This document shows positions 52,191-60,120 of a DNA stretch of 64,000 bases, piece after piece. The translations under genes and the position numbers were made by a program. Below the pieces are notes generated by a model. It saw only the letters and a list, made by a program, of their open reading frames with translations, was not told the origin of the DNA and made no database searches. Numbering within the stretch: the stretch's first letter is position 1; every line of letters starts with the position of its first letter. This DNA is from Bog-756 sp963756515 (lineage in GTDB: Bacteria; Actinomycetota; Acidimicrobiia; Acidimicrobiales; RAAP-2), in NCBI GenBank assembly GCA_963756515.1, contig CAVWNV010000002.1:372001-436000 (forward strand), given 5' to 3'.

Positions 52191-52540
52191 GGTGCTACCT
52201 CCACTCTTATCAAATCGAGGGCTCCATCAATGGCGTCGCGCGCCGCCTTCCACTCCTCCACGCCTGACTCGAGTGCCCGCCGGCCGTCGAGCGAAAGGCT
52301 GTAGTACTTCCGGGGCGGTCCGCCATTGCTCGCTTCCCTACGGGTTTCGACCATGCCGTCCCGCTCCAACCGTCCCAGGAGTGGATAGATCGAGCCTTCA
52401 CCGACGATGGACAAGCCACGAGCCCGAAGGCGTTTCGTCATTTCGTATCCGTAGGCCGGTCCTTCACCCATCACGGCGAGCAGACAGAGGTCAAGGACGC
52501 CTCGGAGCAGTTGGCTGCGTCGGCCATCCACTGATGCCAT
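52187..52540 (-). CDS. PadR-family transcriptional regulator
   Basis: 117 residues from ATG 52540. The winged helix is clear: QLLRGVLDLCLLAVMGEGPA, YGYEMTKRL and VGEGSIYPLLGRLERDGMVE, ending with a C-terminal dimer helix. Length is that of the short PadR-s2 group. It is co-transcribed with the overlapping HAAS-like membrane protein gene and has a near-perfect palindrome directly upstream, so it is likely autoregulated. Confidence 0.92.
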   Translation of the reverse strand: MASVDGRRSQLLRGVLDLCLLAVMGEGPAYGYEMTKRLRARGLSIVGEGSIYPLLGRLERDGMVETRREASNGGPPRKYYSLSLDGRRALESGVEEWKAARDAIDGALDLIRVEVAP

Positions 52541-52574
52541 GCACCACAAGGTACTCGTGGGTACCTTGTCGTGC
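52541..52574. promoter_or_regulatory. near-perfect inverted repeat, PadR operator
   Basis: GCACCACAAGGTAC (52541-52554) and GTACCTTGTCGTGC (52561-52574) are complementary at 13 of 14 positions around a 6-base spacer, starting right at the PadR start codon. The inner nine bases, ACAAGGTAC/GTACCTTGT, match perfectly. Position and symmetry indicate the PadR binding site. Confidence 0.75.
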
Positions 52575-52770
52575 AAGTCATGAGCTATGGCTAGACGGAG
52601 TGGGGAATCCGGGATCGGCCGATCTCGTAATTCGGCAGAGCGAGATTGGATCGACACACGGCGTTGGCGATCGGGGGACGCCTCGGTGGTCGTTGATGCC
52701 GGTAGCGACAAATCGAACTTGTCCCGTCGTAAAAAACTCCTGTTGGCCGGTCACTATTGATGTAGGCCCG

Positions 52771-53229
52771 ATGAGAGAACCCAGTCACCAGGAGTTTGAG
52801 ACCTTCATCCTGAGGGTCGAGCCGGGGCTGCGCCGCGCGCTCTTTGCGGTCCTCGGAATTGACCGTGGAAGGGAGGCGACGGCTGAGGCCCTGGCTTGGG
52901 CGTGGGAGCACTGGGCCGGAGTGCAGAAATTGGAGAATCCGACCGGGTATCTCTTCCGGGTTGGTCAGAGTCGAAGCAGAACCCGGTCATCACCAGTGAT
53001 GTTCGTTCGACCTGAATGGAATGAGCCGATGGTGGAACCGGGCCTCGGGAAGGCCCTGGAGGAACTGACCGAGACACAACGGACGGCCGTCATTTTGGTG
53101 CACGGCTTTGGTTGGCATCTTCGAGAGGTCGCAGAACTCACCGGTGTACGAGTCACGAGCGTGCAAACACATCTGGACCGGGGTCTGAAAAAGCTACGTG
53201 CAGCATTGGAGGTTGATGATCATGCCTGA
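52771..53229 (+). CDS. ECF-like RNA polymerase sigma factor
   Basis: 152 residues from ATG 52771. Region 2 is short but present (EFETFILRVEPGLRRALFAV, EATAEALAWAWEHWAGVQKL), and region 4 reads LTETQRTAVILVHGFGWHLR then TSVQTHLDRGLKKLRAAL. The membrane-partner gene begins inside its last codons, so the two form an operon. The longer open frame upstream runs through the PadR region and is not coding. Target promoters are unknown. Confidence 0.8.
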   Translation: MREPSHQEFETFILRVEPGLRRALFAVLGIDRGREATAEALAWAWEHWAGVQKLENPTGYLFRVGQSRSRTRSSPVMFVRPEWNEPMVEPGLGKALEELTETQRTAVILVHGFGWHLREVAELTGVRVTSVQTHLDRGLKKLRAALEVDDHA

Positions 53230-53806
53230 CCTCGCGGAACGCATTCGTGAGCTCGTCGATGGGGCCGAACCACCGGTGACCGTTGCCGATGTCGTAGCCG
53301 TTGTGGGGGGACGGCAAGGGACCCGACACCACGTGCGCAAACCGATTCGATGGAGATGGGTCGCTGCTGCCGTCGTCGTTGCGGTCGCCGCCGCGGCCGT
53401 GTTTCTGGTCGGGATTGCCCCCTCGTCACCCTCAAGGATCAACATTGGTGCGAGCACGCCAGTAGTTCTCGACGTTCCCTCGACTCCGAAGCTCGCAGTC
53501 AAGATACCCAGCTACGCCATCATGAGAAACAAGATCAGCTGGACCAAAGTCCCGGCGTACGTGCCTCTCTACTCCGGCGGCGTCCTGATCGGGTATGTGA
53601 AGAAGGCCGGAGTGGAGCACCCGCCCCTCATCGCTGCTCCCCTCACGAGGCTCCGGTCACCCCTGCCAGGGAGGCACATTTGTCCCATGTTGTCGTCGGA
53701 TAGCCCCGAGGTCGTTGATGTGTTCAATGGCTCGCACGTTCTCATCGGCCAGATCTATCCGGACCTGGGGTTTGTCCGACTCGGTCATGAACCCGCCTGC
53801 AACTGA
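53222..53806 (+). CDS. membrane partner of the ECF sigma factor
   Basis: 194 residues from ATG 53222 (GGAGG nine bases upstream; ATG 53216 also possible). A cytoplasmic N-terminus of about 45 residues (LAERIRELVDGAEPPVTVAD) precedes a basic stretch (RKPIRWRW), one transmembrane helix (about 45-65) and an extracytoplasmic part with no known fold, containing two Cys (HICPMLS; EPACN) that may form a disulfide. Overlap with the sigma gene suggests an anti-sigma-like role, although no zinc anti-sigma motif is seen. Confidence 0.7.
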   Translation: MPDLAERIRELVDGAEPPVTVADVVAVVGGRQGTRHHVRKPIRWRWVAAAVVVAVAAAAVFLVGIAPSSPSRINIGASTPVVLDVPSTPKLAVKIPSYAIMRNKISWTKVPAYVPLYSGGVLIGYVKKAGVEHPPLIAAPLTRLRSPLPGRHICPMLSSDSPEVVDVFNGSHVLIGQIYPDLGFVRLGHEPACN

Positions 53807-53997
53807 TCCCGCGGCACGGGCGGTCGTGACGTTCGGTGTCCGCATCACCATCGAATGGAAGTCCCAGCCCGGACCAACAGCGCGAAACCTGAATCGCGGC
53901 GGGCCCTCGTGTGGGAGCAGTTACTGTCGGATTCGCCTGCGGCCCGGCGACTCCCTGTTCGGCACGGTGCTTGGGACGACATGAGTTCAGACAGCCC

Positions 53998-54016
53998 GTC
54001 ATCGGTTCGAGACCGG
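53998..54016 (+). other. isolated tRNA T-arm-like sequence
   Basis: In the gap 53807-54059 the sequence GTCATCGGTTCGAGACCGG matches the T-arm region of tRNA-Val (31951 onward) at all but one base, but no acceptor, D-arm or anticodon arm surrounds it. Possibly a tRNA fragment; chance cannot be excluded. Confidence 0.25.
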
Positions 54017-54059
54017 CAGCACCGACTGAGTGAGTTCGGTCCGTGGGATGATTGACCCC

Positions 54060-54410
54060 ATGGTTGGCGGAGAGCGCCCACGTGCGGGCGTCGGATGCGT
54101 GGGCACACTCGTCGGTCTGCTCGTGCTGGTGGCCATTGTGGTGACGGTGATTTTTGTGGGAGTCGTCGCTTTGGGTGTCCTTGCCGCACTGTTGGTAATT
54201 GGGCTACTCGTGCTGGTCGTCGACCGGATAGCACTCGCACTCAGCCCGAAGCGTCGGGAGCGGCGTGCCAATCAGCAGGGGATGTTCATCTGGCGGTCCG
54301 GTCAGATCCACCCGGGCCATGTGGTCGACGCCCGGGTCATCGACACCACCGCGACCCTTGACGAACCGAGCTCACGTGAAACCGGGCCAGACGAGACCGG
54401 GTCGTACTAG
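54060..54410 (+). CDS. small membrane protein
   Basis: 116 residues (ATG 54048 or GTG 54030 are alternatives). After a short N-terminus come two adjacent transmembrane segments (GTLVGLLVLVAIVVTVIFVG; LAALLVIGLLVLVV), then a basic segment (SPKRRERRANQQG), and a soluble tail with GQIHPGHVVDARVIDT. No family recognised. The VOC gene starts 39 bases later. Confidence 0.55.
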   Translation: MVGGERPRAGVGCVGTLVGLLVLVAIVVTVIFVGVVALGVLAALLVIGLLVLVVDRIALALSPKRRERRANQQGMFIWRSGQIHPGHVVDARVIDTTATLDEPSSRETGPDETGSY

Positions 54411-54449
54411 GACTGCAATGCTGGAACCGGGGTTCGCTACAGTTTGGAC

Positions 54450-54911
54450 ATGAGTCCGGACGTTCACAGCGGGTTCGATCATGTGACGATTGCCGTGATC
54501 GATCTCGTCGAGGCTGAGCGATTCTTTGCCTTGCTTGGCTTCGAGAAGACCAAGGCCACGGTGGTGTCGGGCGAGGAGATGTCGCGCTACATGGACATTC
54601 CCGACTGGGAAGCAGACCACGTGACTCTCGAACTCGTTGGCGCTGCCACCCATCAAGAGGTTCAGCTCCTCAGATTCCGTCACCCCACCATCCCGTCCAA
54701 TCCCACAGAATCGAATCTGGCCCGCTTGGGGTTCAACCATGTCTGTTTCGCCGTCGATGACCTCGACTCGACCCTCGACCGGTTCACGGCGGCCGGAATC
54801 GAGTCCCGGAGCGATGTGCTGGATTTTCACGACCGAAGGCTCGCCTTCATCGTGGGGCCAGGTGACGTGACCATTGAGCTGGCGGAGTGGGTGGATCCAT
54901 CAGGCGGGTGA
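54450..54911 (+). CDS. VOC-family (glyoxalase-like) protein
   Basis: 153 residues from ATG 54450. Two VOC half-domains: FDHVTIAVIDLVEAERFFAL with HEEx-type ligands further on (ADHVTLELV), then GFNHVCFAVDDLDSTLDRFT and DVTIELAEW with the second His and Glu. Close in layout to methylmalonyl-CoA epimerase/glyoxalase-like enzymes. The metal-dependent reaction is not known. Confidence 0.88.
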   Translation: MSPDVHSGFDHVTIAVIDLVEAERFFALLGFEKTKATVVSGEEMSRYMDIPDWEADHVTLELVGAATHQEVQLLRFRHPTIPSNPTESNLARLGFNHVCFAVDDLDSTLDRFTAAGIESRSDVLDFHDRRLAFIVGPGDVTIELAEWVDPSGG

Positions 54912-55086
54912 GCCACGAAGGCCGAGCAAGAAGTGGATCGCCCCGACCGGACCAGTGGATGACCTACGCGTCTGGCCCCCGGTGTTGGTTTGATTCCCCG
55001 GCTTGATGATTCGCTGCACTGACGCGAGAATTCTGGCGTGTGTTATTTCCGACGTGTCCCGCTGATGGGCGCAGATCCGGACTCGG

Positions 55087-55245
55087 ATGGCTGACCGGAC
55101 AGGTGAGCGAGATCCTCATTCTCCCGAGGACGCAGCAGACATCGTTGTCGACGAGTTGATGGCCGACCGAGGTACCAGTGAGAAGCTGGCCAAGGAGGCC
55201 GAAGGGGCCGCCGAAGATGTCGAAGAGGAGGAGGATGCCGAGTAA
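55087..55245 (+). CDS. small acidic protein (52 aa)
   Basis: The frame ATG 55087 to TAA 55243 encodes a strongly acidic, helical protein (SPEDAADIVVDELMADRGTS, ending AAEDVEEEEDAE). It resembles short acidic regulators or Pup-like tails in composition only: the Gly-Gly-Glu/Gln terminus of Pup is absent. No ribosome site is obvious, and a minus-strand frame overlaps it, but its composition looks more protein-like. Confidence 0.4.
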   Translation: MADRTGERDPHSPEDAADIVVDELMADRGTSEKLAKEAEGAAEDVEEEEDAE

Positions 55246-55433
55246 CCCCGCGATGGGTGGCGACCTCCTGTGCCTCGTTATCCACTGACCACTCCGGCCG
55301 GTGGCCCGGAGTCGAATGCCTACCCCCGACTCCGTCCCGATCTCTGATTGGGTGTTGCTGGTGCGTGGGGGACTCGTATGGACAGATGGGCCGAGGTGCA
55401 TTCCACCCGGACTCGCCGGCAATGCTTCTGCGC

Positions 55434-56411
55434 CTAGCGGAGCATCTGGCGCAGCCACCTCACGGCCTCGATCCCCTGGGCCAGCTGGAACCGCCGGACG
55501 GTCGGGAGCCCCGGAGGAGGCGGTTGCGCAGCACCGTAGATGAAGAATCCCGCCATCCCCGCAAGTACGGAGCGGACGGTGTCACCTCTGGCGCCGTTGG
55601 CCACCGGGTGGCTCCAAAAGGTCGCCTGGGGGTCAGGGCCTCCCTGCATGGCCACGCTGGGGAGGAAGTAGAGGAGGTCGAGCCAAGCCGCACCCACCGT
55701 GGCATGCGGCCAATCGACGAAGTAGACGCGCCCGTCGGTCAGGAGGATGTTGTCAGCGCGGATGTCGCTGTGCAGGAGGGTACTGCCTTCGAACGCCTGA
55801 CCGGAGGTGGTGGCGATCTTCGTGAGTCGATCCAGATTGTCCCGGACCCAAAGGTCCAGTCCCACCAAGGGGATGAGTGCGGCCGGTTCGTCAGAGAGCA
55901 TCGCCCAGTAGTTCTGTTCTCCTGGAATCGATGCCTTGGGTGCGGACAGTGGACTTGGAGTCAACTGGTCGGCGAGAAGTGTGAGTGCCTCGAGGACACG
56001 GTCAAACTCCTGTTCCTGCCATGGAAACGCGGGATGCCATCCGTCGATCTCCTCGAACAGGAGCACAACCCAGTCGTCGGCCTCCCAGCTCTCCATGAGG
56101 CGCGGAACCGGTGCCGACCCCGGAAGACCTGCCGCGATGCGTGCCTCCCGTCGATAGATGTCCTGGCCCCCGGGGGCACCCGACTCGTAGTCCGGCCCTA
56201 TGGCTTTCACGAAGACTTGCCTGCCGTCGGCCAGGCTCAGTCGCGATGCCAACGCTGGGGAGAACCCGTGTATCTGGCTTTCCGCTCGATCGACGGTGGT
56301 GCCGAGGTACCTCTCCACCGAGTCTCGGACCCCGGGCGGAACCCATTGCCACGAGACGCGAGTCCCCCCGACTCCTGCCAGGAGCGGATCGGGTGGACCC
56401 TCGGGCACCAT
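55434..56411 (-). CDS. APH-family phosphotransferase
   Basis: 325 residues with a protein-kinase-like fold. The N-lobe shows SLADGRQVFVKAIGPDYES (ATP-binding Lys) and the catalytic loop is STLLHSDIRADNILLT (H-x-D-x4-N) followed by YFVDWPHATVGAAWLD (Asp of the DFG equivalent). This is the aminoglycoside/choline-kinase-like family. The acceptor could be an antibiotic or a metabolite; context gives no help. The ATG is near the start of a 340-bp non-coding gap (56412-56750) in which nothing is seen. Confidence 0.88.
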   Translation of the reverse strand: MVPEGPPDPLLAGVGGTRVSWQWVPPGVRDSVERYLGTTVDRAESQIHGFSPALASRLSLADGRQVFVKAIGPDYESGAPGGQDIYRREARIAAGLPGSAPVPRLMESWEADDWVVLLFEEIDGWHPAFPWQEQEFDRVLEALTLLADQLTPSPLSAPKASIPGEQNYWAMLSDEPAALIPLVGLDLWVRDNLDRLTKIATTSGQAFEGSTLLHSDIRADNILLTDGRVYFVDWPHATVGAAWLDLLYFLPSVAMQGGPDPQATFWSHPVANGARGDTVRSVLAGMAGFFIYGAAQPPPPGLPTVRRFQLAQGIEAVRWLRQMLR

Positions 56412-56750
56412 GGATCAATGGTCCCACTTCGTGGGAGTTGCGTAGGTGACGGACTCGACCAAAGGCCTAGGCCGCGCGTTGGACTTTGCGAAGGGCCCGC
56501 TCAAGGGGATTTTTACTGACTATCGCCATTGACTCGGGTTGAGGGTTCGGTGCGTTGGGCCGAGGCTTTCGGCCGCGATTCCGCCAACTCGGAGCGTGCC
56601 CCCCGGCCCTCTTCCCAGGGGAAATGGCGCGTCGAGCTCTGTCGGCGGCCGCTCCTTCGATGAGATCCGGCCGTCCCGGCACCCGACCAGGGGATCTGGA
56701 ACCCACGGTTGTCGGCCCTCATCAGAGGACCTCGATGGCATACTCGCCGG

Positions 56751-57101
56751 ATGCATTACATCCATCTCCACGACGACGGACGTCAGGCACGGTTCGAGGA
56801 TCGTGAGATCTCCTTCGAGAGCGCGGTGTTCGCCCCGCCGGCACCACCCCTTGACGTCTCGAGCGTGCTACCGGCCAGGGAGATCATGTTCATCCGATTT
56901 CCAGCCGGCTGGACTGACGCCGCGCACCCGGCCCCGGCCCGACAGTGGATGTTCGTGCTGTCGGGCAGAGGTGAGAGCACGGCGGGCGGGGAGACCAGGC
57001 TATGGGGACCAGGGGACGCCTTCCTCCTCGAGGACACGTCTTCTCCTGGCCATTCGAGGACCGTTCTGGAGGACACAGTCATGGCTGTCGTCCGCTGCTG
57101 A
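56751..57101 (+). CDS. cupin-domain protein
   Basis: 116 residues from ATG 56751. The cupin barrel shows AREIMFIRFPAGWTDAAHPA, WMFVLSGRGESTAGGETRLW and GPGDAFLLEDTSSPGHSRTV. Metal ligands are less obvious than in the 1592-1966 cupin. No signal. Probably a small sensor or enzyme of unknown substrate. Confidence 0.7.
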   Translation: MHYIHLHDDGRQARFEDREISFESAVFAPPAPPLDVSSVLPAREIMFIRFPAGWTDAAHPAPARQWMFVLSGRGESTAGGETRLWGPGDAFLLEDTSSPGHSRTVLEDTVMAVVRC

Positions 57102-57167
57102 CTGCAGCTTGACGACCAGAGTCTGTGACGGCAGTAGCTACCGCTGATCCCACTACTGTCGTCAGAG

Positions 57168-57665
57168 GTGACATCCAACGAATACACGTCGGGCGAAGCG
57201 GATGCCGATCCGTATATCGGATGGTGGGTGGGCTCCGATGGGAACTGGCACCCCCCGGATGAGTCCTTCGACCCCGAACACCCGAAGAGGCGACATCCCA
57301 TCCGACGAGTGGCGGTGGTCATCCTTGCTATCGCGTTGATTGTTGCCACATCGGTGGGGGCTTGGGAGGGAGCCAGCTCGTCTTCCGCGTACGGTGGACC
57401 CTCACTGGCTCAGTTGACCACTCAGGTTCGGCTGGTGGTGACGGGAACGGGTAGCGACCAGTTTGGGGTCGCAGGGGTTTCGAGTGTGCAGTGCCATCGG
57501 CCTGGTTCATGGAATGTGGGTGATCGCTTCAGTTGCGAGGTCTACGGAACTTCACAGAGCCTGGTGGGTCACTATGACGGGGTGGTGGCGGCGACCTCCT
57601 CCTCCGGCGAGTGGCGATGGGACGGTGCGTGGAAACCGATTCATCGTCCGTTGGCCACTGATTGA
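57168..57665 (+). CDS. membrane-anchored protein with DUF4333-like domain
   Basis: 165 residues. An N-terminal tryptophan-rich stretch (YIGWWVGSDGNWHPPDESFD) recalls DUF2510. One transmembrane helix (about 46-66) follows, then an extracytoplasmic domain with VSSVQCHRPGSWNVGDRFSC and YGTSQSLVGHYDGVVAA, a paired-Cys pattern as in DUF4333. Likely anchored and exported; function unknown. The start codon is GTG 57168, without a strong ribosome site. Confidence 0.65.
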   Translation: MTSNEYTSGEADADPYIGWWVGSDGNWHPPDESFDPEHPKRRHPIRRVAVVILAIALIVATSVGAWEGASSSSAYGGPSLAQLTTQVRLVVTGTGSDQFGVAGVSSVQCHRPGSWNVGDRFSCEVYGTSQSLVGHYDGVVAATSSSGEWRWDGAWKPIHRPLATD

Positions 57666-57721
57666 AGTACTGGAGTCGGTAGGGGGGGAACCGAGGCTAC
57701 TGCTCCCGTCGTCGTCCGTTC

Positions 57722-58141
57722 TCAGTGGTTATCGGTCTCGTCCACCGCCAGTCCTGAGGGGAAGGCCTGGGCGATTCGCACGCGTAGGAGTCTCCCGACG
57801 AGAGGCTTCGGAAGCGGCGAGTCGATCGGGAATTGGAGTGCCCCGCGTGATGTCTTGTACGGAGCCAGGTCGTCGTCTAGGGCGGGAAACACCGAACCAC
57901 TGTGGGGGAGATAGCTGAGATGCTTCTTGAATGCTGCGAATCCTGCGATGACCTTCCCCTCCAATCGGAAGGCAGGCACTCCGTAGGAGATCCCCTCCTC
58001 CGCCTCAGGGACGATTTCGAGGATTGTCTCACGTAGGCGCTGCAGCGTTGAACGCTTGGGCTCTTCGACGCCGGCCAGGTAGTCGTCAACTTCGGTGCTG
58101 GACACGGGTTCGATTCTCGGCGCGTTCTCCACCGAGGTCAA
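57722..58141 (-). CDS. DUF1801 / YdhG-like protein
   Basis: 139 residues. The DUF1801 pattern is DDYLAGVEEPKRSTLQRLRE, then EAEEGISYGVPAFRLEGKVI, FAAFKKHLSYLPHSGSVFPA and GALQFPIDSPLPKPLVGRLL. These small proteins have an iron-chaperone-like (YdhG/frataxin-type) fold; biochemical function is unproven. Confidence 0.88.
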   Translation of the reverse strand: MTSVENAPRIEPVSSTEVDDYLAGVEEPKRSTLQRLRETILEIVPEAEEGISYGVPAFRLEGKVIAGFAAFKKHLSYLPHSGSVFPALDDDLAPYKTSRGALQFPIDSPLPKPLVGRLLRVRIAQAFPSGLAVDETDNH

Positions 58142-58499
58142 CAGATCGTTCGGGTAGACCCCATCTCAGTCGAAGAGGATGTGGTCGAACTCGCGGTAGG
58201 AGGCCAACAGCGCATCACGGCCATCGAGGATGTGCACGTCGGCAGGGAAGGCAACACGGCGAGGTTCGAGGATCAGGACGATCCCACCCTCTGGCTGTCC
58301 TCCATCGTGAAGGCGGTTCGGTGCCCTGAACGGGGCAATGGGAAAGGGCCGGACGGTTCCAGTCGGCCGAGCTGCAGGAGGTTGTGCCATGGTCGGGACG
58401 TGCCACCAACTCGGTCTGGGCCAAGTGGGTCGATGAGGCCCGGATGCAACCGGTGACGATCGCGTAGTCCTGACCTGACGCACCGGAGCGCGGGGAGGG
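58142..58499. other. gap with possible gene remnant
   Basis: No complete gene is seen. The minus-strand frame ending at 58166 encodes about 45 protein-like residues (GGIVLILEPRRVAFPADVHI, then LDGRDALLASYREFDHILFD) after an unlikely Pro/Arg-rich start, so it could be the 3' remnant of a decayed gene. Confidence 0.2.
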
Positions 58500-58721
58500 C
58501 TACGTCCGACGAGGTTCGCCATATTTCTCGTCGTTGCTGGCCGGGAAGATGCGGGACACCTCGCCGGCGGCAGCCCTCACGGCATCCTCGTGGCCCATCC
58601 CGGCCACCTCGACCGTCAGCCGGATCGAAGAGCTGTCGCCGCTGTAGCTGACCAGCCGATTCGCCGACCGTTGGACCGCGTCGAGAAACCGGCGGGTCTG
58701 GTCGTCCAGCGCCTTGGCCAT
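58500..58721 (-). CDS. small SOS-controlled protein (73 aa)
   Basis: 73 residues from ATG 58721, preceded by GGAGGTGA four bases away; ATG 58745 would add eight residues but lacks a ribosome site. The sequence is helical at first (ALDDQTRRFLDAVQRSANRL) and beta-type later (SSIRLTVEVAGMGHEDAVRA). There is no membrane segment or known family. A perfect LexA box lies 40 bases upstream, so it should be induced by DNA damage. Confidence 0.7.
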   Translation of the reverse strand: MAKALDDQTRRFLDAVQRSANRLVSYSGDSSSIRLTVEVAGMGHEDAVRAAAGEVSRIFPASNDEKYGEPRRT

Positions 58722-58760
58722 GGTCACCTCCACCTCGTAGTTCATGGACCGCGACGGTAG

Positions 58761-58774
58761 CGAACATATGTTCG
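58761..58774. promoter_or_regulatory. LexA (SOS) box
   Basis: CGAACATATGTTCG is a perfect palindrome and matches the actinobacterial/Gram-positive SOS consensus CGAAC-N4-GTTCG. On the minus strand it lies between a possible -35 (TTGTAT) and -10 (TACCGT) of the 73-aa gene. The divergent 58858 gene could also be controlled by it. Confidence 0.75.
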
Positions 58775-58857
58775 TAATACAATAGGCAGCCATCGGGGCG
58801 AGGGCAGTGGGTCATGGTCGTCCGACCTCGATCCCATCGTCGGCATGAAGGGACCGG

Positions 58858-59346
58858 TTGAATGGCCTCTACGCCGTGCGAGCGCAGTCGGAACGCTATG
58901 AGCAGGAGGATGGTGGCCGGGCCCGGGCCACCGTCATCGCCGAGGTGGGCGTGACACTATTGGGTCTGGCGACGAATGGATTGACCATGGAAGATGAGGA
59001 GACGGGGATCTCCGAGGTCGAAGTAAGTAGGGGAGAGCGGCCCGACGCCCACGTCGGCCCCTCTTCCTCGCACGCCAGCGTCGACGACGTCCGCCCGCTG
59101 GTCGGCGACATCAATTTTGAAGACACACTGGGTGGATTCGAAGTCTGGTATTCGGACCGGGTTGCCAGCGACTATCCGGACCTTGTCGACGAGTCCGCCG
59201 ATTGGCTCGAAGACCAACTCGGAGTCCTGAACCTGGGCCAGATCGATGGCAAGGTCCTCGTGGCCGACGGACTTCTTACCGACGAGATCAAGAACGGTCT
59301 AACGGCGTGGTGGAAGTCGAAGATCGACGATCTCGACCTGAGATGA
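58858..59346 (+). CDS. uncharacterised acidic protein
   Basis: 162 residues from TTG 58858; ATG 58987 would give 119 residues and is a reasonable alternative. The C-terminal part is strongly acidic and looks structured (GGFEVWYSDRVASDYPDLVD, ESADWLEDQLGVLNLGQIDG, AWWKSKIDDLDL). No signal or membrane segment and no family. It lies 84 bases from the LexA box on the opposite strand from the 73-aa gene. Confidence 0.5.
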   Translation: MNGLYAVRAQSERYEQEDGGRARATVIAEVGVTLLGLATNGLTMEDEETGISEVEVSRGERPDAHVGPSSSHASVDDVRPLVGDINFEDTLGGFEVWYSDRVASDYPDLVDESADWLEDQLGVLNLGQIDGKVLVADGLLTDEIKNGLTAWWKSKIDDLDLR

Positions 59347-59469
59347 TGGATGCCGGGGGCGGTGCCGTCGTCGATCCTCGGCTCATGGAGTCTGTTCGTA
59401 TCGCGCCTCGCTCTGCCGTCACCTCTACCTGAAGTGACGCGAAGAAACAGAGCCTGGCCCCGCTCGGCC

Positions 59470-59661
59470 CTACCGGGTTTTCGCCCGTCTGACGGTCGGT
59501 TGCCGTTGCATCCTCAACCGGATGAGGGCCCGGGTCCCGATGGTGACCGTCCCGATCTGGTGGGTGCCCGGGTGCCGTCGGGGCTTGGCGCATCGTTGCC
59601 ACTCACCTGCCGCGAACATTTCCCAGCGGCACCTCTGGTCGGGCATCTGGCGTTCCGGCAT
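59470..59661 (-). CDS. possible small Cys-containing protein
   Basis: In the roughly 500-bp gap 59347-59842 the minus strand encodes 63 residues with CRWEMFAAGEWQRCAKPRRH and GTHQIGTVTIGT, which looks protein-like and could bind a metal through Cys and His. Met 59646 is an alternative start. No ribosome site is clear. Nothing else is seen in the gap. Confidence 0.3.
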   Translation of the reverse strand: MPERQMPDQRCRWEMFAAGEWQRCAKPRRHPGTHQIGTVTIGTRALIRLRMQRQPTVRRAKTR

Positions 59662-59842
59662 CCCGCTTCTTACCTGACCAGGGTGCGTGAGGGCAAGACT
59701 GGCGGCGGGGCGACCTCGTACCGAATCCGTCCCCGTGGTCGACGGTTCCGGCCATCGGGGATGGCCGTAGGCACGGCACATTCTTCTCCGATTGTTATAT
59801 GATTCTTACTCCGGGTACAGGTTGAACGGTGAAGCTGTCCCC

Positions 59843-60109
59843 ATGGGAATTATCGGTTACATCATCAGCCTCGTCATCGTCGGCTTCGTGATCGGAGGGT
59901 TGGGTCGTCTCATCATTCCGGGCCCGAACCCGATCGGTGCTTGGAGGACCTTGGGTGTCGGTCTCATCGGTGCTTTCGTCGGCAGCCTGATCGGGGGGAT
60001 CCTCGGCCTCGGGATAGTCACGATCGTCGTCGAAGTGGCGGTTTCGGCCGGAGTTGTCTACGCGGTCAGCGGCCGGTCGCGGCGGCTCACCTCGGGCGGA
60101 CCGCGCTAG
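59843..60109 (+). CDS. GlsB/YeaQ/YmgE-type small membrane protein
   Basis: 88 residues from ATG 59843. Three transmembrane segments rich in Gly, with MGIIGYIISLVIVGFVIGGL, GRLIIPGPNPIG and LGVGLIGAFVGSLIGGILG, are the transglycosylase-associated (YeaQ/YmgE) signature. These are stress-induced inner-membrane proteins of unclear mechanism. The next gene starts a few bases after the stop. Confidence 0.88.
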   Translation: MGIIGYIISLVIVGFVIGGLGRLIIPGPNPIGAWRTLGVGLIGAFVGSLIGGILGLGIVTIVVEVAVSAGVVYAVSGRSRRLTSGGPR

Positions 60110-60120
60110 CCGTGTCGGTG

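Noticed and set aside
51859..52770. Upstream extension of the third ECF sigma frame
   Set aside because: It is antisense to the PadR and membrane-protein genes, with Arg/Pro/Ser-rich content.
59350..59802. 150-residue plus-strand frame
   Set aside because: Pro/Arg-rich without motifs; the small minus-strand frame in the same place looks more protein-like.
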